The notes under the pieces were generated by a model. It saw nothing but the letters and a program-made list of their open reading frames with translations. It did not search any database and had not been told where the DNA came from. A stretch of DNA of 64,000 nt from Deferribacteres bacterium (lineage in GTDB: Bacteria > Zhuqueibacterota > Zhuqueibacteria > Zhuqueibacterales > Geothermadaptataceae). Position numbers and translations under genes: made by a program. The first letter of the stretch is position 1. Each line of letters begins with the position of its first letter. This document shows positions 43,829 through 51,514 of the stretch, piece after piece. The stretch is from the NCBI GenBank assembly GCA_020633675.1, contig JACKDE010000008.1, forward strand, positions 1 through 64,000. Reading direction: 5' to 3'.

Positions 43829-44650
43829 ATGGATAAACCGGCTGTCATTGACGAAGTTATACGCGCCAGCACGCCGCGCAAGTTGAATGTTTCGGAGTTC
43901 CCGTCGCGGCGGCATTACTACTGGGCCTATCAATATATGCTGGCCAATTTGTATCTTTGCCCTCAGCTGGAGCGCTGGGGCTTCGATTTTAAAGGAAAAT
44001 CTGTACTCGATGTCGGCTGTGGCACGGGCGGCATTGCCTGCACCATGATGGATCGAGGCGCGCGCGTCGATGGTGTGGATATTTTTGACCTGGAAAAGCC
44101 ATACCTGGAAGACAAGCCCTTCCGTTTTATAATCGGCGATATGTGCGATCCGGCATTGTTGCAGCAACTGGATCGTGTGTATGATTTCGCCATTCTGCGG
44201 GATGTTATCGAGCACATTGCCGACAAAAAATCAATGCTGCAAAACATTGCGGATGCGCTCAAATCCGGCGGCAAGCTGTTTATCACTTTTCCGCCGTACT
44301 ATTCGCCGTTCGGTGGCCACACACAAATTCTGCAATCCTCGCTCGGTTTGATTCCCTACACACATTTACTGCCTAAATCGGTTTTTCAGCGATTCGTGAA
44401 TCGAATCGACGCACATGATTACTCGAAAGAAGAAGTGTTGCGACTGAAAGAAATTCGAACGACGATTTCGGAAGTTGAGTCTGTCATTGCGCAATTGCCA
44501 TTTCGGATTCTGCAGCGCAAGTATTATGCGATCCGGCCAACTTTTCATATCCGTTATGGCGTCAAGCCGTTACCAGCACTCTGGGGACGTATTCCGTTGC
44601 TGCGTGAAGTGGCGGTGATGGCGGCGTTTTATTATCTTGAAAAAAGGTGA
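43829..44650 (+). CDS. Class I SAM-dependent methyltransferase
   Basis: A 273-residue methyltransferase. Motif I is VLDVGCGTGGIACTM, the acidic residue after strand 2 is in GVDIFD, and the motif IV region is FAILRDVIEHIADK. The N-terminal 45 residues and the helical C-terminal third (RTTISEVESVIAQLPFRI) presumably bind the acceptor. Proteins with this IEHI motif often methylate small molecules, lipids or surface sugars. It lacks the conserved cysteines of arsenite methyltransferases. It starts four bases after AAAGGA and is followed by a lipoprotein gene with only three bases between them, so the two are co-transcribed. Confidence 0.88.
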   Translation: MDKPAVIDEVIRASTPRKLNVSEFPSRRHYYWAYQYMLANLYLCPQLERWGFDFKGKSVLDVGCGTGGIACTMMDRGARVDGVDIFDLEKPYLEDKPFRFIIGDMCDPALLQQLDRVYDFAILRDVIEHIADKKSMLQNIADALKSGGKLFITFPPYYSPFGGHTQILQSSLGLIPYTHLLPKSVFQRFVNRIDAHDYSKEEVLRLKEIRTTISEVESVIAQLPFRILQRKYYAIRPTFHIRYGVKPLPALWGRIPLLREVAVMAAFYYLEKR

Positions 44651-44653
44651 GTT

Positions 44654-45139
44654 ATGCGTTTCAATGCAAGTATTCTGCAAAATGGATTGGGTCTTTTGAT
44701 GATTGCACTTCTGGCTTTTGCATGCTCAAAAACCAACAAACCGGCTGGCAGCAATAGTCAGGATATCCCTGCTGATCTGCAAATTCAATTTGGCGAGGGC
44801 GGCGGCTTTACCGGTATGTGGCAGGGCTATACCATCCAGGCTGATGGCACGGTTTCAACATGGCAGGGCAGGACAGTGGGCGACAAGCCGGAAGTGATTG
44901 GCAAGCTTTCAAGCGAACAATTACAGGCACTCTGGCGCGAAGTGCAAAGCGCAGATTTTTTTGCGCAATCGCTCTCTGAAACCGGCAACATGACTGCAAT
45001 TTTGCAGGTGACCGCCAACAAGAAGCAGCATGTAGTGAAATGGCCGGCAGCCTCGGCGCAAGCGTTGCCACAGGCGGCCTCTTTGCAGCAGCTGCAGTCC
45101 TTCTGCCAGAAGTTGGTTGACAGCCTGGAAAAGGAATAG
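44654..45139 (+). CDS. Small lipoprotein, unknown function
   Basis: A 161-residue predicted lipoprotein: the signal peptide ends in LLAFAC with lipidation at Cys24. The mature part is a small alpha/beta domain, with a Gly-rich start (IQFGEGGGFTGMWQGYTIQA), a VSTWQGR strand and a Gln-rich C-terminal helix. No family is recognised, though the layout resembles small periplasmic domains common in FCB genomes. It starts three bases after the methyltransferase stop, with AGGTGAG as ribosome binding site, and is therefore part of the same transcript. Confidence 0.7.
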   Translation: MRFNASILQNGLGLLMIALLAFACSKTNKPAGSNSQDIPADLQIQFGEGGGFTGMWQGYTIQADGTVSTWQGRTVGDKPEVIGKLSSEQLQALWREVQSADFFAQSLSETGNMTAILQVTANKKQHVVKWPAASAQALPQAASLQQLQSFCQKLVDSLEKE

Positions 45140-45160
45140 CACCATCAATCTTCGAATTGC

Positions 45161-45185
45161 GAATGACGAATACTGAATGACGAAT
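45161..45185. repeat. Short direct repeat
   Basis: GAATGACGAAT occurs twice, at 45161-45171 and 45175-45185, separated by ACT. It lies between the lipoprotein gene and the SelA-like gene, within a stretch rich in GAAT/GAC words. No function is evident. Confidence 0.7.
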
Positions 45186-45226
45186 TTTGATTTTATTTTA
45201 AATGTCTCTGATGTGTTGAGGTGAGC

Positions 45227-46372
45227 ATGTCTTCGTCTTCCAGCGAAGTTTACAAAATGTTAGGAGTTGCGCCGGTCATCAATGCGGCCGGCCCGCTGAC
45301 CCTTTTCGGCGGCGTGCTGATGCATCCCGAAGTGGTTCAGGCCATGAATGACGCCAGCCACGATTATGTCGATATCAAGCTGCTCGAAAAACGCGCTGGA
45401 CAATACCTGGCTGAGCGACTCAGAGCAGAGGCTGCGCATATTTGCGGTTGCGCCAGTGCCGGCCTGACGCTGACTGCTGCTGCTTGCATGACCGGCATCG
45501 ACGCAGAGAGGATCGGCAGAATTCCAGATACCACCGGCATGGCCAATAAATTTGTCGTGCACCGCCATCACCGCAATCCTTTCGATCATGCGATGTATAT
45601 CGCCGGTGCGCGATTCATCGAAGTCGATGCAGACGAAAAAGCATTGCGAGAGGCTTTGCAGCAACCGGATGTCGCCGGCCTGTTTTATATTTTTGCCTGG
45701 TTTTGCAAAGGCGAAACCCTGCCGCTTGCACAAGTAGCAGAGATTGCACACGAGTACGAAAAGCCTGTCATTGTCGATGCTGCGCAAGTGCCGCCAGCCG
45801 GCAGTTTTTCGCAATATCTGCGCGAAGGTGCGGATTTGGTGATTTTCAGTGGCGGCAAGCTTTTGCGCGGTCCGCAGACCAGCGGTTTGATTTTGGGGCG
45901 GAAAGATCTGATACAGGCATGCACTCTCAATGATGGCCCAAACATCAAGAGCATTGGTAGGGGGATGAAGGTGAGCAAGGAGAGTATCGTCGGCCTCATC
46001 AAGGCAATCGAAATTTATCTGCGCACCGATCAGCAAAAAAAAATAGCGGTGTGGGAAGAAAAAGTCAACTATTTGCAACGCGTGCTGTCAGCAATAGCAG
46101 ACTCTGAGCTGAAGCGCGTCGTGCCACTGGAAGCAGGGCAGCCTGTGCCCTACCTCGAGCTGCGATGGCCGCAAGATAACGTTTTTATGTCTTATAAACG
46201 TCTCGTAGAGCAAATGCTGGCTGGCGAGCCTTCGGTTGCCGTGCGGCTGGTGGAAGAAGGATTCTCGGATGTGGCGTCCACCCATATTCGTCTGGCGGTG
46301 CACACCCTTAAGGATGGCGAAGAAAAAATTGTGGCGCAAAAAATAAAAGCGCTGCTCACAGAAGTTAGCTGA
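45227..46372 (+). CDS. SelA/DgaE-like PLP-dependent enzyme
   Basis: A 381-residue fold-type I PLP enzyme. ATG 45227 is chosen because GAGGTGA precedes it; GTG 45221 is possible. The N-terminus GVAPVINAAGPLTLFGGVLM and HDYVDIKLLEKRAGQYLAER match SelA-like proteins, IVDAAQVPPAGS holds the PLP-pyridine aspartate and FSGGKLLRGPQTSG the Schiff-base lysine. The family includes L-seryl-tRNA(Sec) selenium transferase and D-glucosaminate-6-phosphate ammonia-lyase. No selB, selD or tRNA-Sec is nearby and the length is short for SelA, so a small-molecule lyase or aminotransferase-like role is more likely. Confidence 0.82.
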   Translation: MSSSSSEVYKMLGVAPVINAAGPLTLFGGVLMHPEVVQAMNDASHDYVDIKLLEKRAGQYLAERLRAEAAHICGCASAGLTLTAAACMTGIDAERIGRIPDTTGMANKFVVHRHHRNPFDHAMYIAGARFIEVDADEKALREALQQPDVAGLFYIFAWFCKGETLPLAQVAEIAHEYEKPVIVDAAQVPPAGSFSQYLREGADLVIFSGGKLLRGPQTSGLILGRKDLIQACTLNDGPNIKSIGRGMKVSKESIVGLIKAIEIYLRTDQQKKIAVWEEKVNYLQRVLSAIADSELKRVVPLEAGQPVPYLELRWPQDNVFMSYKRLVEQMLAGEPSVAVRLVEEGFSDVASTHIRLAVHTLKDGEEKIVAQKIKALLTEVS

Positions 46373-46379
46373 GCGGTTT

Positions 46380-46504
46380 GGTGACTATTCAGCTTTTTTG
46401 TCATCCCGCAAGGGATCTATGCAGATTTCATAATAAAGCGAACGCAGGTAATTACAATTTAAGTTCAGAAAAGACACTTCCAGTGTGACAGCTGAATAGT
46501 CACC
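46380..46504. repeat. Perfect 15-bp terminal inverted repeats, MITE-like remnant
   Basis: GGTGACTATTCAGCT at 46380-46394 is exactly reverse-complementary to AGCTGAATAGTCACC at 46490-46504. The 95 bases between carry no gene but include the near-palindrome ATCCCGCAAGGGAT. The element fills the gap between two convergent genes. The loop is too large for a terminator. A miniature inverted-repeat element or a genome-wide palindromic repeat is the best reading; no clear target-site duplication was seen. Confidence 0.55.
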
Positions 46505-46512
46505 CAGTTCAC

Positions 46513-47151
46513 TCACTTTCTCTCTATAAAGCCTCCCGCAAAATCGATCACACACATGGTGCCGTACTTTTTATGCGGCCCGAATGCCACCCCAACAGCC
46601 AAAAATTCAGGATTGAAAATATTTTTCCGATGCCCGCGATTGGAGACGCCGTCATCGACGATCAGCCCGATGACGATGTCGCGTGCGGACTTTTCACCAT
46701 AGGCGATGTTCTCACCGACAGTGACACGCCAATCGCCGTAGCGATTGACGCGATCCCAGGGTTGACTGCCGTCGGTGCCTTCGTGTTGCAGCCTGCCTTT
46801 CGGCCCCTGATCGCGCACATGGTCACTGGCCGCGCGCGACATGCCGCGCGATGGCTGAAATGGCGGCAATGTCCTGGCTCGCTGCAGAAAGCGAACCGCC
46901 TCCTGCGCGGCTTTTTTGCCTTCTTTGGTGATGACTGCGATTTCCCCTGGCGGTTCATAAAGCTTCCCGTTAAAATGCTGCAGTCGCGCAGCCACCAGTT
47001 TGGCGTAGTCGGCCGGCTTTTGTCGCGCGAAATTGAGTTCAGCAACCACTTCTCGTTCAAGCTCACTGAGATAGGATGATGAGGTCGATTGCGCCGGACA
47101 CAAAGCGGGGAGCAATAGCATCAGCACAGAAAGGCGAATTGTTTTCTTCAT
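46513..47151 (-). CDS. Exported CAP (SCP/PR-1) domain protein
   Basis: A 212-residue exported protein, starting at ATG 47151 with a signal peptide (IRLSVLMLLLPALCPAQS); a TTG at 47187 is not supported. Residues about 30-200 are a CAP domain: VVAELNFARQKPADYAKLVA, the AASDHVRDQGP histidine region, GENIAYGEKSARDIVIGLI and NRGHRKNIFNPEFLAVGVAF with the second histidine. CAP proteins bind lipids or act in cell-wall and extracellular contexts; enzymatic activity is unproven. It is convergent with the SelA-like gene across the inverted-repeat element. Confidence 0.9.
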   Translation of the reverse strand: MKKTIRLSVLMLLLPALCPAQSTSSSYLSELEREVVAELNFARQKPADYAKLVAARLQHFNGKLYEPPGEIAVITKEGKKAAQEAVRFLQRARTLPPFQPSRGMSRAASDHVRDQGPKGRLQHEGTDGSQPWDRVNRYGDWRVTVGENIAYGEKSARDIVIGLIVDDGVSNRGHRKNIFNPEFLAVGVAFGPHKKYGTMCVIDFAGGFIERK

Positions 47152-47242
47152 GTAGATACCAAATTGATTGAGAGACCGGCTCCGCAAAGATGCTTAAATT
47201 TAACAAGCAACCCGGCATTTCGCGGGCCTGGACTGCGTAAAA

Positions 47243-49111
47243 CTACACCATCGCTTCGGCGACAACTTCTGCGAGATCCTTGGTGTCTTCAACGGCAGCA
47301 TTGAGCATCATTTTGCACTCGGGGCAGGAGGTGATCAGCAATTTTGCGCCGGTCTCGCGTACCTGCTCTTTGCGCACCTGATCAACACGTGTTTCGACTT
47401 CCTGCTCCCGTACAAAACCGGCATTACCGCCGCCGCAGCACATCGATTTTTCGCCGTGCCGGTGCATTTCGATAATCTCCAATCCGGCATTGGCGATAAC
47501 CTGCCGTGGTGCTTCGTACACTTTTTCATACCGACCCAAATAGCAAGGATCGTGATACGTTGCGCCATTGCCTTGATGCGCGCCGTTCAACTGAATAGTC
47601 TTTTTGCTGATCAACTCACCGATGAACTGCGAGTGGTGAATCACATTTGGTCTGAAATCCTGATCGAGGGAGGTGTATTCGCGGCTGATCGTATGCAGGC
47701 AGTGCGGGCAGGGGGCGATCACATTTTTCACTTCAAGCGCTTTCATGATTTCAGTATTTTCGCTTGCAAGTGTCTGAAATTGCATCTCTTCGCCCTGGCG
47801 TCTTGAATGGTGCCCGGAGCAGGTCTCGTTTTTTAGCACGCCAAAGCTGGTATGCGATTTTTTGAGAATTTTGATCATGCTTTCGACTGCGGTACGAGCG
47901 TCCGGATTGTAGCTCCACACGCAACCAAGCCACAGCAAATATTCGGTTTTGTCTTTTTCATAGATAGGAATTTCCAGCTCTTCGATAAGCTGGGCTCGAG
48001 CGTTTTTCTGACCACCGAGGGCATTGCCGGTGCGCTCGACCGTTTGCAGGAAATCCGAGGCAACCATGCCGGTACCAAGCGCGAGCGCCTGCGCCCGCTT
48101 GGCGCCGGTCAAAACTTGCAAATGCTCGATGCCAACCGGACAAATGTTTTCGCACGCACCGCAACTTGTACACTGCCCAAGAGCTTGCTCGCTAATCACA
48201 TTGCCGATAACAGGTTCGCTATCATCCAGCGCTGAGATTGCCTTTCGGCCATCCAGGATGAAGCCACGCGGATCGAGCTGTTGGCCGGATAGATTCGCAG
48301 GACAGTTGTCGGTGCAGCGCCGGCATTCAACGCAGGTAAAAAAGTCCAGACGTTGCTTCCAGCTCAAGTCTGCAAGCGATTCCAATCCTAACGAAATATC
48401 ATCTTCTGATTCCAGCGCTTCCATATCGAGATTAAGTGGCAGCAAATCGCTGATGCGCTCGGTGCGAAAGAAAATCGTAGCAGGGGAGAGCACCAAATGC
48501 AGATGCTTCGAGCGCAAAATCAAATGCGGGAAAATCAGGATTGTCAGGGCATGCACCCACCAATTTGCTTTGGCAACAGTGGCGCTCACTTCGGGGACTA
48601 AAAATGCGTACAGGTAGGTCGCCATCAAAATGACAATCAGCAGGGCAACGTAACCTGAGCTGTACGATTTGGGATCGGGCGAATATTTGACGAAGACAAA
48701 GCGTCGCAGCGCCAGCCCAATAATGCCGATGGTGACCAGAATCGCCCACAATGCGACAATCCATTTATAGAAAGGCTTGAGATCGCCGAAAAGGATATCC
48801 ATAAAATGGATGCCATACGCTTTTAGAAAATGGTCGACTGTCTCTAAACCGAAAAAAACAAAGCCACCAAAAACCATGAAGTGCATGGTACCGGCAATCG
48901 GTCGTCCGCCGATAATTTTGGTATGCAAAAACGTCTCACTAAAGGCAGTGGCAAGTCGCCTGCCGATGTGGTCGGTGCGGCTGCGATCTGACTTGCCCTT
49001 GCGGACAATCTTCATTCTCGCACCTAAATCGCGTGCGAATATACCCACGGAAGCGAGGATAAATAGGGTCAAAAGTATGATCTCAACAGTGCTAAATACC
49101 ATTTCCTGCAT
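47243..49111 (-). CDS. Membrane-anchored HdrD-like iron-sulfur oxidoreductase
   Basis: A 622-residue protein. The first 230 residues hold five or six transmembrane helices resembling the NarI/HdrE heme-binding membrane unit. Next is a ferredoxin-like region with two [4Fe-4S] motifs, CVECRRCTDNCP and CTSCGACENICP. The C-terminal half has two cysteine-rich CCG-type modules: an altered first copy (NETCSGHHSRRQGEE) and a standard second copy (MCCGGGNAGF, DPCYLGRYE). Such proteins pass electrons between a quinone pool and a soluble donor, often an electron-transfer flavoprotein; none is encoded nearby. AAGGAC precedes the ATG. It follows the HD hydrolase gene by 47 bases on the same strand. Confidence 0.85.
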   Translation of the reverse strand: MQEMVFSTVEIILLTLFILASVGIFARDLGARMKIVRKGKSDRSRTDHIGRRLATAFSETFLHTKIIGGRPIAGTMHFMVFGGFVFFGLETVDHFLKAYGIHFMDILFGDLKPFYKWIVALWAILVTIGIIGLALRRFVFVKYSPDPKSYSSGYVALLIVILMATYLYAFLVPEVSATVAKANWWVHALTILIFPHLILRSKHLHLVLSPATIFFRTERISDLLPLNLDMEALESEDDISLGLESLADLSWKQRLDFFTCVECRRCTDNCPANLSGQQLDPRGFILDGRKAISALDDSEPVIGNVISEQALGQCTSCGACENICPVGIEHLQVLTGAKRAQALALGTGMVASDFLQTVERTGNALGGQKNARAQLIEELEIPIYEKDKTEYLLWLGCVWSYNPDARTAVESMIKILKKSHTSFGVLKNETCSGHHSRRQGEEMQFQTLASENTEIMKALEVKNVIAPCPHCLHTISREYTSLDQDFRPNVIHHSQFIGELISKKTIQLNGAHQGNGATYHDPCYLGRYEKVYEAPRQVIANAGLEIIEMHRHGEKSMCCGGGNAGFVREQEVETRVDQVRKEQVRETGAKLLITSCPECKMMLNAAVEDTKDLAEVVAEAMV

Positions 49112-49158
49112 GTCCTTTCCCTCTCATTAAAATCGGTTGTTCCGTGCGTCAGGAGAAA

Positions 49159-49737
49159 TCACTCGCTATCACCAAAGACCTTTTTGACTACGGTTGCATA
49201 CTCCGCAAAAATCGCATGGCGCTCATGCTGCGCCAGGTTGGCGTTCAGGCTAGCAGCCACCGACTGGTAGTACCAGCGCTGTTTGTCCCGGCCATAGCGA
49301 AATCGCTGCCAAAGTTCTTGTCCGTACTCTGGCAAATCGTTGAGAATGGTCAGCAAATTGTGCGTTTTGTCGGCACAACTGACGACTTTAACTGCCAGCG
49401 GTGCGGTGCGCAAATATTCGATAGTGTGTTGTTTGCGTTCCTGCCAGTGCTTCTCGCGATGCAGAGGCTCGGTACAGCCGAGCACGATTTCTGTTACTTC
49501 GCTGCCAAATTTTTTTTCGATGAAAGCTTGCGGCAAGTCGGTGTCTTCAAGCGTGTCGTGCAAGAGCCCTGCAATGATCCAGTTTTCGGGATAATTGTGG
49601 CGATCAAGAATCATGGCAACGCCGACCAAATGGGTAAAATAGGGGGTACGAGTGCCTTTTCGGTACTGGTTTTCGTGGGCCTGCGCAGCGGTGACAATGG
49701 CAAGGTGAAGTTTTGGACTATATTTTTGAAAAATCAT
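49159..49737 (-). CDS. Stand-alone RelA/SpoT-type HD hydrolase (small alarmone hydrolase-like)
   Basis: A 192-residue HD-domain protein with the RelA/SpoT hydrolase pattern: HENQYRKGTRTPYFTHLVGV (metal-binding His36), the HD pair in AGLLHDTLEDTDL (His60-Asp61), and a late aspartate in VVSCADKTHNLLTI. There is no synthetase, TGS or ACT domain, so it is comparable in size to small alarmone hydrolases such as MESH1. The expected reaction is removal of the 3'-pyrophosphate from (p)ppGpp; related enzymes also act on other nucleotides. It is divergent from the SLOG-SLATT gene pair, sharing a 290-base upstream region. Confidence 0.85.
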   Translation of the reverse strand: MIFQKYSPKLHLAIVTAAQAHENQYRKGTRTPYFTHLVGVAMILDRHNYPENWIIAGLLHDTLEDTDLPQAFIEKKFGSEVTEIVLGCTEPLHREKHWQERKQHTIEYLRTAPLAVKVVSCADKTHNLLTILNDLPEYGQELWQRFRYGRDKQRWYYQSVAASLNANLAQHERHAIFAEYATVVKKVFGDSE

Positions 49738-50028
49738 CTGTTCCGTATGGTTAAGCTAAGCTGTCTGGTAGCGTCAAACAGTACGCATCGTATCCAAAAT
49801 TATCAAGGCGAATTGCACGAACAACCCGATTGCATGTCCGAAAAACATGCCGCAAAACGGAATGATCGACCGCTGGCTTTGATTTTCACAAGCCTTTTTT
49901 CCATCGTTGTGTAGCCTGCATCTTTTTGTTTTAAAGTGAAGCAAGCTCGAAAACAGTTGCGTCTGAACACAGATATTTTTATCCTGCAAAAAATCATTTG
50001 CGAACAACGTAGAACAGTTGGCGCGGAC

Positions 50029-50769
50029 ATGATTGTCAAACACACCATACAATTCGACGAAAACAGCCAGGCTCAGGCAGCGCAAATCGATGTCAAGAAT
50101 GACATCGATATTGCGCTTCAGTCGCTGGGCATTGCGATGCCCGCCCGGGTTTTGGTGCTGGTTGGCGGTGCAAGCGGGATGGGCGAGAAGTCCAGTGCGC
50201 GCCTCGAAACGTTTTTTCGCGAAGTTGTGATTTCTGCGGCAAAAGAATTGAATTTAGTGCTGATCACCGGCGGCACCGATGCCGGCATCATGGCTATGCT
50301 GGGGCGTGCACATTCGGTGCTCAATTGCAGTGCACAATTGATCGGCGTTGCCGCTGCTGGCACCGTCTCTTGGCCGGGACGCGCGCCATTGAGTGAAGAT
50401 GCGTGTAACCTTGAACCAAACCATCCTGCTTTTATACTGGTGCCGGGGCAAGCCTGGGGCGACGAAGCACGCTGGCTTGCGGAGATTGCCAGCCGCATTG
50501 CCGATAGGCTTCCGAGCCTCACACTGCTGGTCAATGGTGGTGAGATAGCGCTGAAAGATGTACAGTTAAGTCTTGCCCAAAAACGGGCAGTGCTGGCACT
50601 AAAAGGTAGCGGACGCAAAGCCGATGAATTTGCAGCCGCATTATCGGGTGATCAACTGAGCCCGTCTATTATGGAAGCGGTCGCGACCCAACGAGTTGCA
50701 CTGCTCAATCTACAGGCTGATGCACGAGAGAATCTGAAAATACTGAAATCATATTTTTCAATAGGTTGA
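50029..50769 (+). CDS. LSDAT_prok (SLOG-family) nucleotide-sensor protein
   Basis: A 246-residue Rossmannoid protein of the LSDAT branch of the SLOG superfamily. The ligand-binding glycine loops are visible: LVGGASGMGEKS (residues 44-55) and LITGGTDAGIMAMLGRAH (79-96). The characteristic second half follows: NLEPNHPAFILVPGQAWGDE, LLVNGGEIALKDV and LKGSGRKADEFA. SLOG domains are predicted to bind nucleotides or nucleotide-derived signals and are coupled with effectors in conflict systems. ATG 50029 is preferred; a GTG at 49936 would add 31 residues with no domain. The next gene, 22 bases on, encodes a SLATT-type membrane protein, the typical partner. Confidence 0.87.
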   Translation: MIVKHTIQFDENSQAQAAQIDVKNDIDIALQSLGIAMPARVLVLVGGASGMGEKSSARLETFFREVVISAAKELNLVLITGGTDAGIMAMLGRAHSVLNCSAQLIGVAAAGTVSWPGRAPLSEDACNLEPNHPAFILVPGQAWGDEARWLAEIASRIADRLPSLTLLVNGGEIALKDVQLSLAQKRAVLALKGSGRKADEFAAALSGDQLSPSIMEAVATQRVALLNLQADARENLKILKSYFSIG

Positions 50770-50791
50770 TCCATTAAAAGGAAGCTTAGCC

Positions 50792-51337
50792 ATGAGTGAG
50801 CAGGAAACAAATCCAAAGCTGAATTACGCAAATCAATTGCGCAAGGAATTTGCAGACATCATTGCTGGAATGGAACTAAACGAAATTCAACGAAAATATT
50901 TGCAGCAGCGTTGGCTCGACCAGGTGATGTGGATGGAAGGTAAAGCAGGCAAAGCACAAAAGCCGTACTATGTTTTGCGCATGACGACCATCATTGGTGG
51001 CGTGATTATTCCAGCATTAGTTGGGTTGGGCACAGGCGATGCGGGCTTCCTGAAAGGCGTGACAGTGCTTTTGAGCTTGATCGTTGCGGTCTCGGCAGCA
51101 GTCGAAGGCTTTTTTAAATATGGCGATCGTTGGCGCCATTACCGCGCAACTGTAGAAATGCTGAAAAGCGAAGGCTGGAATTTTTTTAGTTTGAACGGTG
51201 CTTACAACGAATTTGAAAAGCATGGTGAAGCGTTTAGCCTGTTTTCTGCAAAAGTCGAAAATCTGATACAAACCGATGTGCAGACATTTATCTCAACTAT
51301 AGCCAAAGAAGCTGAAAAATCGAAAAAGCCATCTTGA
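50792..51337 (+). CDS. DUF4231/SLATT-type two-TM effector candidate
   Basis: A 181-residue protein with soluble helices at both ends and two adjacent transmembrane helices (MTTIIGGVIIPALVGLG and VTVLLSLIVAVSAAVEGFF). Between and after the helices are the conserved YYVLRM and GDRWRHYRATVEMLKSEGWN segments of DUF4231, a member of the SLATT superfamily. SLATT proteins are predicted to be pore-forming or membrane-perturbing effectors switched on by nucleotide sensors. AAGGAAG precedes the ATG. With the upstream LSDAT gene it forms a compact two-gene operon. The membrane topology and partnership are strongly supported; toxicity is inferred from the family. Confidence 0.87.
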   Translation: MSEQETNPKLNYANQLRKEFADIIAGMELNEIQRKYLQQRWLDQVMWMEGKAGKAQKPYYVLRMTTIIGGVIIPALVGLGTGDAGFLKGVTVLLSLIVAVSAAVEGFFKYGDRWRHYRATVEMLKSEGWNFFSLNGAYNEFEKHGEAFSLFSAKVENLIQTDVQTFISTIAKEAEKSKKPS

Positions 51338-51514
51338 CAGAATGCTGGGTGAAATGATAATCCGAATAAGCCGAGTGATGGTTTGTTTCTATCTGGTTCT
51401 GTTTATTCAGGATGGCGTTGTTGCGATCATTGTTTTAGACATGTGCATGTTACAATATGGGGATAAGCACCTTTGCAAAGCACCATTTAGTCATAAAGCA
51501 TGAGGTGAGAAATT

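Noticed and set aside
43829..44650. Possible arsM partner for arsS
   Set aside because: The methyltransferase lacks the conserved cysteines of arsenite methyltransferases and is more than 11 kb from arsS.
46380..46504. Inverted repeat as a terminator for the convergent genes
   Set aside because: The loop would be about 95 bases and no T tract follows the second arm.
51342..51503. 53-residue plus-strand frame between the SLATT and CPBP genes, with a hydrophobic stretch
   Set aside because: No ribosome binding site at its ATG codons and no homologue I recognise. A small membrane peptide cannot be excluded but is not supported.
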